Below, piece after piece: positions 50,446 through 62,908 of a stretch of 64,000 nucleotides of DNA (positions are counted from its first letter, which is position 1; the number at the start of each line of letters is the position of its first letter). Under the pieces are notes generated by a model, which made no database searches, was not told where the DNA came from, and saw only the letters and a list, made by a program, of their open reading frames with translations. Source of the stretch: Paenibacillus kyungheensis (GTDB lineage: Bacteria > Bacillota > Bacilli > Paenibacillales > Paenibacillaceae); assembly GCF_028606985.1 (NCBI RefSeq), contig NZ_CP117416.1, forward strand, positions 1,588,001 to 1,652,000. Direction: 5' to 3'. The position numbers and the translations under genes were made by a program.

Positions 50446-51039
50446 TTAATAATTACCTTCTGAAAAGATACCAAGAAGCAAAGAAAGTAATAGGAATGCG
50501 GCTGGAAGAGCATTTAACACCACACCAAGAATTGCAAAAATTTTGCGACGTTGCTTGATGCAACAACCAACAATACCTAATACAAGCCCGGTAAAGTTAG
50601 CAAAGATCATAAATCCCCAGATCAAAATAAGTACAACCAGTCCGCCTAACATACCAGACATCCATGCGGTAATATTTTCTTCATCTAACATGTCCAAAGA
50701 AGTCCCTGTACTTCCAACAGCAGAAGCAACCATAATGACAGCAATAACCACCAGAATAATATTGATCACAATCGTAGATAGTCCAATCACAAAAGAAGCT
50801 ACACCTAATTTGGAATGCGGCCATTTTTGACCGGGTGGCAACGCATATGGATCATTCACGTTATACTGGTTATAATCAGGATAGTGGGGTGGAGCAGTAG
50901 GTGAAGCATAATCTTCTCTAACAGGCTCTGATACTAATGGATCTCTAAATTCATTGTCTGGAGCTGGATCAGAATCCGTATCCGTATCTTTTTTCAAGTT
51001 AGGAAATGATGAATTGCGTTTTGGATCATAAGGGTCCAT
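50446..51039 (-). CDS. DUF4190-like membrane protein
   Basis: A 197-residue protein. Residues 1-75 are a low-complexity, Asp/Pro/Tyr-rich soluble N-terminus (DPYDPKRNSSFPNLK at the start). Three hydrophobic segments follow, near 80-108, 128-158 and 165-192, in the style of DUF4190 proteins (SKLGVASFVIGLSTIVINI). GGAGATT lies before the ATG. It is monocistronic, and I cannot assign a function. Confidence 0.82.
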   Translation of the reverse strand: MDPYDPKRNSSFPNLKKDTDTDSDPAPDNEFRDPLVSEPVREDYASPTAPPHYPDYNQYNVNDPYALPPGQKWPHSKLGVASFVIGLSTIVINIILVVIAVIMVASAVGSTGTSLDMLDEENITAWMSGMLGGLVVLILIWGFMIFANFTGLVLGIVGCCIKQRRKIFAILGVVLNALPAAFLLLSLLLGIFSEGNY

Positions 51040-51156
51040 AAATGTAATCTCCTTTACAGTATATGTATGTACCGTTACTTTTTCATAATTTCCTCACAAA
51101 TGCAAGTATTTGAGTAAGGTATAATCAAAATAAACAGATTAGCAGGAGGCATATTC

Positions 51157-51540
51157 ATGCAACGCACATATTTAATTATCGGCTCTATTCTAGGAATGAT
51201 CGGAGTAGGGATCGGCGCTTTTGGCGCTCATTTATTAGAACCTATTATTGGCGCACAATTAATGCAGACATTCAAAACAGGGGTAGAATATCACTTTGTA
51301 CATACATTAGCGATTATTATGGTTGCTATTTTAGCAGGAGTGATTGGTGAATCGAGTCTATTACGCTGGGCAGGTCGATTGTTTACGGTCGGTGTTATTA
51401 TTTTCTCAGGCAGTCTATATGTATTGAGTATCACTGGAATCAAAGTGTTAGGAGCGATTACACCTATAGGTGGATTATGCTTTATCGCCGGTTGGTTCAT
51501 GCTAGCGTTAGTCGGTGCTAAATACGGCAAACGTGCGTAA
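51157..51540 (+). CDS. DUF423 family membrane protein
   Basis: A 127-residue protein with four hydrophobic helices. The DUF423 hallmarks are GVGIGAFGAHLLEP, the central FKTGVEYHFVHTLAI and IFSGSLYVLSITGIKVLGA with PIGGLCFIAGW. GCAGGAGGC lies about 9 bases before the ATG. The family is widespread in bacteria but lacks a settled function. Confidence 0.95.
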   Translation: MQRTYLIIGSILGMIGVGIGAFGAHLLEPIIGAQLMQTFKTGVEYHFVHTLAIIMVAILAGVIGESSLLRWAGRLFTVGVIIFSGSLYVLSITGIKVLGAITPIGGLCFIAGWFMLALVGAKYGKRA

Positions 51541-51612
51541 AAGGTATAGATACTAGCATTTGCTTCAAATAATTACTTCTAATCGTAAGATAGTCAAATC
51601 ATAAAGTAATCC

Positions 51613-51653
51613 AAAAAAGCGTTCTTCTCTGTAAAAGAGAAAAACGCTTTTTT
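51613..51653 (+). terminator. Terminator after the DUF423 gene
   Basis: AAAAAGCGTT and AACGCTTTTT form the outer stem, with TTCTCT/AGAGAA inside, followed by seven T. It may also serve the minus-strand gene ending at 51698. Confidence 0.92.
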
Positions 51654-51697
51654 TGATCATTGTCTTTACCAAAAGAATACATATGCAAGAAAACGAT

Positions 51698-52240
51698 TTA
51701 AGTATGTTGAAAATCATCAATCTCATTCAATTTGAAAGTATACACTTGTTTTTCATCTACATGATATACACTAATCGTTTGATTTTCATTATCAAAATTT
51801 AAGATACGACAAGGTATCGAGAAACGATCACCACGATTGTTAATCGTTAAACGTACCAATGTATTATCTTTGATGTACAGAGCTAACCAGCTGTTCATAT
51901 CGTTTTCAATTTTTTCATGCAAGATAGCCGCTGATTTCACTTCTTGTTTTTGTTTTTCAAGTTTTTTGACCAGTGATGCGGTTTGAGCTGTAATCGATTG
52001 TTTGCTTTCAGATATACTTGAGATATCTAAAGGCGTTTGTTGTTTGGTTTTATCTTTCAAAGAACTTTCAATCTTTTGTCCAAGTTTGATGCCAGAAACG
52101 ACTCTAAAATCCGCCAATTCTTCGTGATTATTGAGAATTTCAAGCAGTTTTTGAAGAGCAACAGCGTTGTTTCGACCAGAGATCATCAGGTCAACGTTAA
52201 ATAAAAATTCGGCTTCGTCGTTAGTTGGCTTTTTATCCAT
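51698..52240 (-). CDS. Uncharacterised protein with coiled coil and C-terminal beta domain
   Basis: A 180-residue soluble protein. Residues 1-60 are helical (EAEFLFNVDLMISGRNNAVA), 70-115 are a Lys/Glu/Gln-rich likely coiled coil, and 120-180 look like a small beta-barrel (FSIPCRILNFDNENQTISVY). TGGGAG lies before the ATG. No catalytic pattern was found and I do not recognise the family. The C-terminal part could be an RNA- or nucleotide-binding fold, which is speculation. Confidence 0.78.
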   Translation of the reverse strand: MDKKPTNDEAEFLFNVDLMISGRNNAVALQKLLEILNNHEELADFRVVSGIKLGQKIESSLKDKTKQQTPLDISSISESKQSITAQTASLVKKLEKQKQEVKSAAILHEKIENDMNSWLALYIKDNTLVRLTINNRGDRFSIPCRILNFDNENQTISVYHVDEKQVYTFKLNEIDDFQHT

Positions 52241-52560
52241 GATTCTCCCATCTCACTTATCCTATCAGAATATTAAAAATTTTTTACAATTCATTATAAC
52301 CTAGCATTTTTAAAATGAAGCATATCATGTGTAAATACTTCGGAACCTATTATTATTGTATCAACAAGCAAACACATATGAACCATAGAAATGTAAGCCT
52401 TATCTATACCTTTTATCGGATGGGTTGTCGAAATATGTTACAAAAATATATTGTATTTCGGGGCAAAAAGACCGGTATCCTATCGGACCCGGTCGGCTCA
52501 ACAAAATCATACGTGATGCAAAGCAGATATCACATTATACGGACATAATATGAGTATGGA
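52241..52560. other. Intergenic region between the unknown gene and mtnA
   Basis: This stretch holds the promoter side of the unknown gene (51698-52240) and, at 52464-52494, the mtnA terminator. A 77-codon open frame on the plus strand (52315-52548) has a poor start context and runs through the terminator, so I do not call it. Confidence 0.5.
52464..52494 (-). terminator. Terminator of mtnA
   Basis: On the minus strand GACCGG, TCC / GGA and CCGGTC pair around a small loop and are followed by TTTTT. It lies about 70 bases after the mtnA stop. Confidence 0.8.
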
Positions 52561-53658
52561 TTACACTTCAAATATATTTCTTAGACCTTCTTCATACGAA
52601 GGATAAACAATACCTTTTTCAGTGATAATTGCAGTTACGTATTCGTTAGGTGTTACATCAAATGCCGGGTTAAACACTTTGATATCTTGTGGAGCAGTAC
52701 GCTTGCCAAATCCTTCAGTTACTTCTTCCGCAGAACGTTCTTCAATCGGAATTTCAGCACCGCTGGCAGTTGATAGGTCAATAGTAGATAAAGGGCAAGC
52801 TACATAGAATGGAATATTGTGTGCTTTTGCCAAAACAGCAACACTATACGTACCGATCTTATTCGCTACATCACCATTAGCAGCTACACGGTCTGCACCT
52901 ACGATAACCGCTTGAATCCAACCTTTAGACATCACCATACCTGCCATATTGTCACAGAGAAGCGTAACATCAATACCTGCTTGTTGCAATTCAAATGCTG
53001 TTAGACGAGCACCTTGAAGCACAGGACGAGTCTCATCGGCATAGACTTTTAAATTGATTCCTTTTTCATGAGCAAGATACATAGGAGCAAGTGCTGTACC
53101 ATATTTGGCAGTAGCCAGTCCACCTGCATTACAGTGCGTCAATACACCCATACCATCGCTAAATAAAGGAAGGGCATGTTCACCAATCATCCGGCATACT
53201 TCTTCATCTTCCACATGAATAGCTATTGCTTCTTCTAAAAGACCTGCATTGCGATCAGCAGTTGTACCGACTTGTTCTGCTAATTGATGAGCTTTTTTAT
53301 TCATACGATCTAAAGCCCAGAACAAGTTAACAGCAGTGGGACGAGACTCAGCCAGATAAGCAGCCGTTTTGAGCACATGTTTGAGCCAGTGGTCTGCATC
53401 TTCGCCTTTATATTCCCATGAGCCTAGAACAACGCCATACGCCGCAGAGATACCGATAGCAGGTGCTCCGCGTACTTTCATCGAGCGAATAGATTCAAAG
53501 ACTTGCTCGGACGTAAATAATTCAAGCATTATAATTTCATCCGGCAATAACCGTTGATCAAGCATTAGTAATTTATCGTTATCCCAACGCAATGATAATA
53601 GAGGTTCAAATGGCGCTTTAACTGGATTCTCATCCGAAGTTGAAAATGATGGATTCAT
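52561..53658 (-). CDS. mtnA: S-methyl-5-thioribose-1-phosphate isomerase
   Basis: A 366-residue enzyme of the methionine salvage pathway that isomerises methylthioribose-1-phosphate to methylthioribulose-1-phosphate. Family signatures are [16 protein letters not shown], the catalytic Cys in [16 protein letters not shown] and the catalytic Asp in [19 protein letters not shown]. The start at 53658 follows AAGGAG by about 11 bases. It stands alone here: mtnK, mtnB, mtnW and mtnX are not in the window. I looked for a SAM-I riboswitch in the 200 bases upstream and did not see one. Confidence 0.97.
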   Translation of the reverse strand: MNPSFSTSDENPVKAPFEPLLSLRWDNDKLLMLDQRLLPDEIIMLELFTSEQVFESIRSMKVRGAPAIGISAAYGVVLGSWEYKGEDADHWLKHVLKTAAYLAESRPTAVNLFWALDRMNKKAHQLAEQVGTTADRNAGLLEEAIAIHVEDEEVCRMIGEHALPLFSDGMGVLTHCNAGGLATAKYGTALAPMYLAHEKGINLKVYADETRPVLQGARLTAFELQQAGIDVTLLCDNMAGMVMSKGWIQAVIVGADRVAANGDVANKIGTYSVAVLAKAHNIPFYVACPLSTIDLSTASGAEIPIEERSAEEVTEGFGKRTAPQDIKVFNPAFDVTPNEYVTAIITEKGIVYPSYEEGLRNIFEV

Positions 53659-53891
53659 ATAAAGAAACACTCCTTGTCCTATATATCGTCAAACATACAT
53701 CTTATTCATAACCAACACTTAAATAGTAAACGTTAAAATATAGGATATCGGAAAAGAAAGGATTTGCACAGTCTTTTTTCAATATCTATTTGTTTCGTAA
53801 ATGAAATACAAGGGTAATTTGTAAACAGACGAGGCTGAGGATAGAAAGTCTCCATACTTAAACCTAAATGAAGAAAGAGGGATAACTAATC

Positions 53892-54356
53892 ATGACGAAT
53901 ACAACTAACAAAGGTCAAACTAAAAAAGTTGAAGAACTTCTAAATTTACAGGTTGCTAACCTGAATGTATTATATGTAAAAATTCATAATTTCCACTGGT
54001 ATGTAAAAGGTGAAAACTTCTATACATTGCATATCAAATTCGAAGAATTGTACAACGAAGTAACGTTGAAAATGGATGAAATCGCTGAGCGTCTATTGAC
54101 TCTTAAAGGTTCACCAGCTGCAACGTTAAAAGAATATTTGGAACTAGCTACTATTCAAGAAGCGAACGGAACAGAAGATGCGCGTACAATGGTACAAACA
54201 TTGATCGAAGACTTCGCTACAGTGAATGAGCAATTCCAAGAAACAATTGAATTGGCAGAAGAGGCTGATGATCAACCAACAGCAGATATGTTGATTGCAT
54301 TCAAAGCAGATCTTGAAAAACACATGTGGATGCTTCGTTCTTTCTTGGGTAACTAA
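53892..54356 (+). CDS. dps: Dps-family ferritin-like DNA protection protein
   Basis: A 154-residue Dps. The intersubunit ferroxidase site is carried by NLNVLYVKIHNFHWYVKGEN and FEELYNEVTLKMDEIAERLL, with the His and the Asp/Glu ligands at the expected spacing. Dps dodecamers oxidise and store iron with peroxide and protect DNA. AAAGAGGG lies about 10 bases before the ATG. It is monocistronic. PerR or sigma-B control would be usual, but I do not see a clear PerR box upstream. Confidence 0.95.
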   Translation: MTNTTNKGQTKKVEELLNLQVANLNVLYVKIHNFHWYVKGENFYTLHIKFEELYNEVTLKMDEIAERLLTLKGSPAATLKEYLELATIQEANGTEDARTMVQTLIEDFATVNEQFQETIELAEEADDQPTADMLIAFKADLEKHMWMLRSFLGN

Positions 54357-54465
54357 TCCCATCTCAGATGTACTGCATAAGTGTCACCCTGCTACATTGA
54401 AGTCCTTCACATCTGCGATATAATAGGTGATAACAAACCGTTACAGAAAGTGAGGGCGACGATGG

Positions 54466-55062
54466 ATGGCGGAATCAGTATTGGCTTTAAAAGAATGGGC
54501 TTCGGTTATTCAGGCGTTGGAGCAAGGAACACAGATACTTTTGATGCGCAAAGGTGGCATTGTTGAAGAAACACGTCACTTTGAATTGAAAGATCATTCC
54601 TTTTACTTATATCCAACTTATGAGCACCAACGTCGTGAATTGCTCAAATCTCAATATAATCATTTGGTAGACGAATCACTTAACGGCTGGTCTCCTAATA
54701 CGAGATCAGCTGGTATTCGTCTGTATGCAGAAGTGACCGATGATTTGGAAATATTCGAGCAAGACCAGCTAGATGCTTTACTGGACCAGCATATCTGGAC
54801 AGATACGTTTGCCGAAGAACGTTTGCATTGGAAAAGAAAAAGTCCGCTTCATTTACTGATTGTGCGGGTATATATACTTGAACGACCGATAGAGATCCCT
54901 GTGCAGGACCAGTACCTGGGCTGCAAATCATGGATTTCTATACCAAGTGGTCTGGTGACGAGCGAATTGACGCCGGTGCTGGATGCTGCGGAGTTTGAGC
55001 GAATGAGAACTGTCATTTTGCAAGCTTTGCAACAGGCGGGACATTCTACAAGGCTTGACTGA
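54466..55062 (+). CDS. DUF1802 family protein
   Basis: A 198-residue soluble protein. It begins MAESVLALKEWASVIQALEQ and has the DUF1802 segments LLMRKGGIVEETRHFELKDH and FYLYPTYEHQRRELLK near the start. GAGGG lies 9-10 bases before ATG 54466; an out-of-frame ATG precedes it by four bases. The family is found in cyanobacteria and Firmicutes and has no settled function. A terminator follows directly, overlapping its last codons. Confidence 0.9.
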   Translation: MAESVLALKEWASVIQALEQGTQILLMRKGGIVEETRHFELKDHSFYLYPTYEHQRRELLKSQYNHLVDESLNGWSPNTRSAGIRLYAEVTDDLEIFEQDQLDALLDQHIWTDTFAEERLHWKRKSPLHLLIVRVYILERPIEIPVQDQYLGCKSWISIPSGLVTSELTPVLDAAEFERMRTVILQALQQAGHSTRLD

Positions 55063-55084
55063 GTGATCGGTCAGGTCTTTTTTG
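55050..55084 (+). terminator. Terminator overlapping the end of the DUF1802 gene
   Basis: AAGGCTTGACTG (55050-55061) pairs over 12 positions with CGGTCAGGTCTT (about 55068-55079), allowing three G-U pairs, and is followed by TTTTT. Confidence 0.85.
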
Positions 55085-55108
55085 CATGGTGTAAGATTAC
55101 CCGTTTCA

Positions 55109-55137
55109 TTGCGACTACTTCAAATTTATTATAAAAT
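55109..55137 (+). promoter_or_regulatory. Probable promoter of the suf operon
   Basis: TTGCGA (55109-55114), a 17-base spacer and TAAAAT (55132-55137) form a plausible sigma-A promoter. The start point, about 55144, falls inside the phased repeats that follow. Confidence 0.6.
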
Positions 55138-55140
55138 AAC

Positions 55141-55195
55141 TTGAGAATCGTTGAGAATCAGTTTAGAATGGTTCTAAGAGAGATTTATTCTTAGA
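55141..55195 (+). repeat. 10-bp-phased direct repeats and an inverted repeat at the suf promoter
   Basis: TTGAGAATCG (55141-55150) and TTGAGAATCA (55151-55160) are followed by a partial third copy, GTTTAGAATG (55161-55170). An inverted repeat TCTAAGA-9-TCTTAGA lies at 55173-55195. The set overlaps the predicted transcription start and the 5' leader, as an operator would. The GAGAAT/GAATC units are only loosely like Fur-type hexamers, so the cognate factor is unknown. Confidence 0.5.
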
Positions 55196-55310
55196 CTTTA
55201 TCTAAATGTCTTTTTATGTTTCGTACATCAGAGAAGTTGTGTCACTATACTCTCTGTTGACAGATATAGATCCAACCAAACTACTTATTTCACTGGAGGT
55301 CAAAACTATT

Positions 55311-56093
55311 ATGGCAACGAATTTCGTCATTGAAGGTTTGAAAGCAACAATCGACAATAAGGAAATCCTTAAAGGGATTAACCTTTCAATGAAAGGTGGA
55401 GAAATCCACGCAATCATGGGACCTAACGGTACAGGTAAAAGTACACTAGCATCTGCTTTGATGGGACATCCTAAATATGAAGTAACTGAAGGAACAGTCA
55501 CTTTAGATGGTGAAGATGTGTTGGAAATGGAAGTAGATGAGCGTGCTCGTGCAGGTCTGTTCTTGGCGATGCAATATCCAAGTGAAATCACAGGCGTAAC
55601 AAACTCTGACTTTTTGCGTAGTGCGATCAATGCACGTCGTGAAGAAGGTAAAGAGATTTCATTGATCAAATTTATCCGTCAAATGGAAGGAAGCATGAAA
55701 GAGTTAGACATGAATGCTGAATTCGCACACCGTTACTTGAACGAAGGTTTCTCCGGTGGTGAGAAAAAACGTAACGAAATTTTGCAAATGTTATTGCTTG
55801 AGCCAAAATTAGTTATCTTAGATGAAATTGACTCTGGTCTTGATATTGATGCTCTTAAAATTGTAGCAAACGGCGTAAACAAAATGCGTAATGAAGATCG
55901 TGGATTCTTAATCATTACTCACTATCAACGTCTACTTGATTATATTACTCCTGACTATGTACACGTAATGATGCAAGGTCGTATCGTGAAGTCCGGTGGC
56001 CCTGAATTAGCTGCTCGTCTTGAAGCAGAAGGTTACGATTGGGTTAAAGAAGAACTTGGTATTACAGACGAAACTGTAGGTCAAGAAGCGTAA
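55311..56093 (+). CDS. sufC: Fe-S cluster assembly ATPase SufC
   Basis: A 260-residue ABC-type ATPase. Walker A is MGPNGTGKSTLASALMG, the SufC-specific motif AMQYPSEITGVTNSDFLR follows, with signature FSGGEKKRNEILQML and Walker B VILDEIDSGLDIDALK. SufC forms the scaffold complex with SufB and SufD and uses ATP to open it. The ATG at 55311 follows CTGGAGGT by about 11 bases. It is the first gene of the sufCDSUB operon. Confidence 0.98.
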   Translation: MATNFVIEGLKATIDNKEILKGINLSMKGGEIHAIMGPNGTGKSTLASALMGHPKYEVTEGTVTLDGEDVLEMEVDERARAGLFLAMQYPSEITGVTNSDFLRSAINARREEGKEISLIKFIRQMEGSMKELDMNAEFAHRYLNEGFSGGEKKRNEILQMLLLEPKLVILDEIDSGLDIDALKIVANGVNKMRNEDRGFLIITHYQRLLDYITPDYVHVMMQGRIVKSGGPELAARLEAEGYDWVKEELGITDETVGQEA

Positions 56094-56122
56094 AACACTG
56101 TACGGAAGGAGGAGCTAATAAC

Positions 56123-59056
<2,934 letters not shown>

Positions 59057-59089
59057 AATCTTCACAAATTAGATGGGGAGGCTACACAA

Positions 59090-60487
59090 ATGGCTAAAAC
59101 AGCACCAGAAATGGAAGAATATAAATATGGTTTCCGTGATGATCACAAGTCTATTTTTCAATCCGGTAAAGGACTGAACAAAGAGATCGTAATGGAAATC
59201 TCTCGCATGAAAGATGAGCCGGAATGGATGTTAGAATTCCGCTTGAAAGCTTTGGAACAATTCGAAAAAATGCCTATGCCTGATTGGGGCGGCGACATCA
59301 GTGACTTGGATTTCAACGATATCCAGTACTATGTTAAAGCATCTGAAGGACAAGGTAAGACTTGGGAAGAAGTACCGACAGAAATCAAAGAAACTTTTGA
59401 TAAATTAGGTATTCCTGAAGCAGAGCAAAAATTCTTGGCTGGTGTATCCGCTCAGTACGAATCTGAAGTTGTATATCACAGCATGCAAAAAGAATTGGAA
59501 GATCAAGGCGTTATCTTTATGGATACAGATACAGCTTTGAAAGAACATCCAGAAATTTTGCGCGAATACTTTGCTACCGTTATCCCTACAACAGATAACA
59601 AATTTGCAGCATTGAACAGTGCAGTATGGTCAGGCGGAAGCTTTATCTATGTACCGAAGGGTGTACAATGTGAAGTGCCTTTACAAGCATACTTCCGTAT
59701 TAACTCCGAGAACATGGGTCAATTTGAGCGTACGCTAATCATCGCAGACGAAGGCAGTATGGTTCACTATGTAGAAGGCTGTACAGCGCCAATCTACAGC
59801 ACGAACTCATTGCATAGTGCTGTTGTTGAGATCGTATGTAAAAAAGATGCTCGTGTACGTTATACAACGATTCAGAACTGGGCTCCAAACATCTACAATT
59901 TGGTAACCAAACGTGCAGTTGCTGAAGAAAATGCAACAATGGAATGGGTAGATGGTAACATCGGTTCCAAATTGACAATGAAATATCCTGCGGTTGTTCT
60001 TAAAGGACGCGGCGCTAAAGGTATGGTATTGTCTATCGCTGTTGCAGGTAAAGCACAACATCAAGATGCTGGCGCAAAAATGATTCACCTTGCACCGGAT
60101 ACAACATCTACAATTGTGTCTAAATCGATCAGTAAACATGGTGGTAAAGTAACGTATCGTGGTCTAGCATCATTCGGACGTAACTCCGAAGGTTCTAAAT
60201 CCAATATCAAATGTGATACGCTGATTCTGGATAACCAATCCACTTCAGATACGATTCCGTACAATGAGATCAAGAACGATAACATCACTCTTGAGCATGA
60301 AGCGACCGTATCTAAAGTATCTGAAGATCAACTCTTCTACTTGATGAGTCGTGGTCTAAGTGAAGATGAAGCAACACAAATGATCGTTATGGGCTTTATC
60401 GAGCCATTTACAAGAGAATTGCCTATGGAATATGCAGTAGAAATGAATCGTCTCATTAAATTTGAGATGGAAGGTTCTATCGGTTAA
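59090..60487 (+). CDS. sufB: Fe-S cluster assembly protein SufB
   Basis: A 465-residue scaffold protein, the usual SufB length. Signatures include [20 protein letters not shown] at the N-terminus, [20 protein letters not shown] and [20 protein letters not shown], and the conserved late block [20 protein letters not shown]. It builds the nascent Fe-S cluster together with SufC and SufD. GGGGAGG lies about 9 bases before the ATG. It ends the operon before a terminator at 60516. Confidence 0.98.
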   Translation: MAKTAPEMEEYKYGFRDDHKSIFQSGKGLNKEIVMEISRMKDEPEWMLEFRLKALEQFEKMPMPDWGGDISDLDFNDIQYYVKASEGQGKTWEEVPTEIKETFDKLGIPEAEQKFLAGVSAQYESEVVYHSMQKELEDQGVIFMDTDTALKEHPEILREYFATVIPTTDNKFAALNSAVWSGGSFIYVPKGVQCEVPLQAYFRINSENMGQFERTLIIADEGSMVHYVEGCTAPIYSTNSLHSAVVEIVCKKDARVRYTTIQNWAPNIYNLVTKRAVAEENATMEWVDGNIGSKLTMKYPAVVLKGRGAKGMVLSIAVAGKAQHQDAGAKMIHLAPDTTSTIVSKSISKHGGKVTYRGLASFGRNSEGSKSNIKCDTLILDNQSTSDTIPYNEIKNDNITLEHEATVSKVSEDQLFYLMSRGLSEDEATQMIVMGFIEPFTRELPMEYAVEMNRLIKFEMEGSIG

Positions 60488-60515
60488 TTCCTTTTATAGC
60501 AAGGAATTTTACATT

Positions 60516-60566
60516 AAAAGCGGGACAGAAAAGGGGGATTGCCCCAATTCTGCCCCGTTTTTTTAT
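60516..60566 (+). terminator. Terminator of the suf operon
   Basis: An imperfect 13-base stem (AAAAGCGGGACAGAA with TTCTGCCCCGTTTT) with an inner GGGG/CCCC helix is followed by a T-run. Confidence 0.85.
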
Positions 60567-60588
60567 AAATTTAAAGGAATGATCACTT

Positions 60589-60915
60589 ATGAAAAGCAAA
60601 CAAGAAGCAATAGATTACTGTATGGCATACAACAATGTATATGAAGATCATCCATTCAAAGATGCCAATTGGACGTTAATCCGACACCAACATAACAAAA
60701 AAACATTCGCATGGATTTTTGAGAGAGAAGATCATATCTGGATCAATGTGAAATGTGAACCTGGTATGGTCGAACAATGGCGAGAAGAATATGAGTCTAT
60801 CGTGCCTGCTTATCATCTCAACAAAGACCATTGGAACTCGGTAATATTGGACGGTTCTATTTCGGCAACAGACTTGAAGCACTTAATCAGTACCAGTTAT
60901 GAAATGACAAAATAA
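60589..60915 (+). CDS. MmcQ/YjbR family protein
   Basis: A 108-residue small alpha/beta protein of the MmcQ/YjbR (CyaY-like fold) group. It has the motif KTFAWIFEREDHIWINVKCE and the end YHLNKDHWNSVILDGSIS with a DLKHLISTSYEM tail, as is usual. AAAGGA precedes the ATG by about 11 bases. The fold binds DNA or phosphates in some homologues, but no function is established. Confidence 0.93.
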   Translation: MKSKQEAIDYCMAYNNVYEDHPFKDANWTLIRHQHNKKTFAWIFEREDHIWINVKCEPGMVEQWREEYESIVPAYHLNKDHWNSVILDGSISATDLKHLISTSYEMTK

Positions 60916-60983
60916 TAGACTGTTGTGCAGTCTTTATCTATACACGTAAAGTACATAGTTCGTATCTGAGAAAAGAACTATCC

Positions 60984-61613
60984 TTATTTTCTTGAGTTAG
61001 GGCGGAATCCGAATTTCTTTTTACTTTTTGCAGACGAAGCAGAGAAGGATTTATACCCACCAGCATACATCTGACCAATCTGATAGCCATGTGCTTTGGC
61101 AAGTTCGGCAGGGCTGATATGCTGTTCTTGTTCTAACAACTTTAACAACACATTGGCTGTTGCGCGTGCATCTTCTAGCGCATCATGGTGGTTAAACGTA
61201 ATATCATAATGATTGGAGATCACATTCAATTTATGAGAAGGCAGATGTGATAGTATTTTTTTGCTAAATAGATACGTGCAGTAATAATCAAAAGCAGGAT
61301 AATCCAGTAGCGCATGATCCAGACAATATCGTAATACACTCATATCGAATGAAGCATTGTGCGCCACGATTGATTTATTTTCAAAAAAAGGTAACAGTGT
61401 CGGCCACAATTCTTGAAAAGTCGGCTGACCTTTAACCATCGCTGGCGTAATCTTATGAATACTGATATTCATTGGGTCAAAATGTTGATTAGGATTAATG
61501 AGCCATTCTTGTTCAAACACGATTTTTCCTTGCGATACTTCTACAATCCCGATCGAACATGCACTGGATCGGCTAGAATTGGCAGTCTCAAAGTCAACAG
61601 TTACAAAATCCAT
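60984..61613 (-). CDS. DEDDh 3'-5' exonuclease (DNA polymerase III epsilon-like)
   Basis: A 209-residue exonuclease. The DEDDh residues are visible as FVTVDFETANSSRSSACSIG (D7, E9), SIVAHNASFDMSVLRYCLD (middle Asp) and NHHDALEDARATANVLL (final His and Asp). The basic C-terminal tail (SSAKSKKKFGFRPNSRK) may bind nucleic acid. The ATG at 61613 follows AAAGGAG. It is a stand-alone epsilon-like nuclease of the kind found in many Firmicutes; polymerase association is not implied. Confidence 0.94.
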   Translation of the reverse strand: MDFVTVDFETANSSRSSACSIGIVEVSQGKIVFEQEWLINPNQHFDPMNISIHKITPAMVKGQPTFQELWPTLLPFFENKSIVAHNASFDMSVLRYCLDHALLDYPAFDYYCTYLFSKKILSHLPSHKLNVISNHYDITFNHHDALEDARATANVLLKLLEQEQHISPAELAKAHGYQIGQMYAGGYKSFSASSAKSKKKFGFRPNSRK

Positions 61614-61774
61614 ATGATGATACTCCTTTCTATTCTGAGTGGCAGTTCTTATATTGTTAAGTATAAGGTAATGTCCACAAACCACAAAAATAACTGACAA
61701 CGAAAGATCGCCGCCAGTTACGTCTGTTTGTCTATTTCATGTACATTGAAATCTATTAATTACCTAGTAACCAC

Positions 61775-62830
61775 TTACATAAAGATCTCTTCAATATCCA
61801 AATTCGATTGCATCGCCAGGTCTGTAAATCCTTTGTCCGTTTTAATAAGTGGACGGAAGAAGTTAGAAGGATTGGTCATAATAATCTGACCGACTTCTCC
61901 AGAACTAAGCAATACTTGTTTGCCGATAAAGTTAGGTAGCATATTACGGATAAACGTCTGAGTGGTCTCCGCATGCAGTTGACCAAAGCTCATTCTATGC
62001 AATTCCTTTAGAACACGTAATAGCTCTTGCTTGGTCTGATAGACTCTGGCTGTCGTCATAGCGCTGTACACATCCGCTACAGCCGTAATACGTGATAACG
62101 GATGTATCTCATCTAGACTCAGTCCATTAGGGTATCCTTTGCCATCTGTGCGCTCGTGATGTTGTAAAGCTACCATGGCACTGATCTTGTCACCTGTAGA
62201 CTGCATAATAATATCGTGACCATAAATCGTATGACGCTTCATTTCTTCAAATTCTTCTGTAGTCAAACGTCCGGGCTTATTCAAAATATGACTGGGTATT
62301 TTGGATTTGCCAACATCATGTAAATAACCTGCTCTACCTGCTTGATACGCTTCTTGTTCGGTATATCCCATCCATGTTGCAAGGTAATAAGAGAGCATCC
62401 CTACTTGTAGTGAATGAGTATACGTATAGTTGTTGTCATCGTTTAGAAAAAGTAGTACAGATACGACATCTTTTTGTTCTTGTAACTCTGTAAGTAAAGG
62501 TTGTAATTTGGCATCTACCTGACTACCATCGAACTCTCCGCGAGCGGCTGCGTTTAGAAATAAATCTTCAAACCCTTGTAGAGCGCTATTAAATTGAACT
62601 TTTGCATCTTGAAGAGGATGGCTAGATAAAGATTGGCTAATATCGGCAGGTTCTGAGAAAACTTCTTCAATGTCGACATCATCCACACCATGCTGTAGCA
62701 GCTTAGCAATATCTTCCCGCTGAAGAGTATGGCCCTTTTGCATAATATGAATGCCGAATGTATTGAATGTATCTCTAAGAAGCGTATCTCCCGGCTTCAA
62801 ATCGGTAACATGCACTCTCAATGTGGGCAC
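61775..62830 (-). CDS. HD-GYP domain phosphodiesterase
   Basis: A 351-residue protein. The N-terminal 100 residues have a DUF3369-like or unnamed small domain (LRVHVTDLKPGDTLLRDTFN). The HD-GYP core carries the metal site in AGYLHDVGKSKIPSHILNKP and the GYP signature HHERTDGKGYPNGLSLDEIH. Such enzymes hydrolyse cyclic di-GMP, and all metal-binding residues look intact. The start seems to be GTG at 62830, with a weak upstream binding site, so a different start is possible. A C-terminal extension of about 90 residues has no recognised domain. Confidence 0.9.
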   Translation of the reverse strand: MPTLRVHVTDLKPGDTLLRDTFNTFGIHIMQKGHTLQREDIAKLLQHGVDDVDIEEVFSEPADISQSLSSHPLQDAKVQFNSALQGFEDLFLNAAARGEFDGSQVDAKLQPLLTELQEQKDVVSVLLFLNDDNNYTYTHSLQVGMLSYYLATWMGYTEQEAYQAGRAGYLHDVGKSKIPSHILNKPGRLTTEEFEEMKRHTIYGHDIIMQSTGDKISAMVALQHHERTDGKGYPNGLSLDEIHPLSRITAVADVYSAMTTARVYQTKQELLRVLKELHRMSFGQLHAETTQTFIRNMLPNFIGKQVLLSSGEVGQIIMTNPSNFFRPLIKTDKGFTDLAMQSNLDIEEIFM

Positions 62831-62908
62831 CCCGTTTATTAAACAAATTGTAAATGTATCATATCAGGAAAAAAAAGCAGGATCAATGTTGAAATCAGTT
62901 CATTTAGC

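Noticed and set aside
52315-52548. 77-codon open frame between the unknown gene and mtnA
   Set aside because: Poor start context, Tyr/Cys/His-rich random composition, and it overlaps the mtnA terminator.
53659-53890. SAM-I riboswitch before mtnA
   Set aside because: Methionine-salvage genes of Bacillales often carry one, but none of its conserved blocks was seen on the minus strand here.
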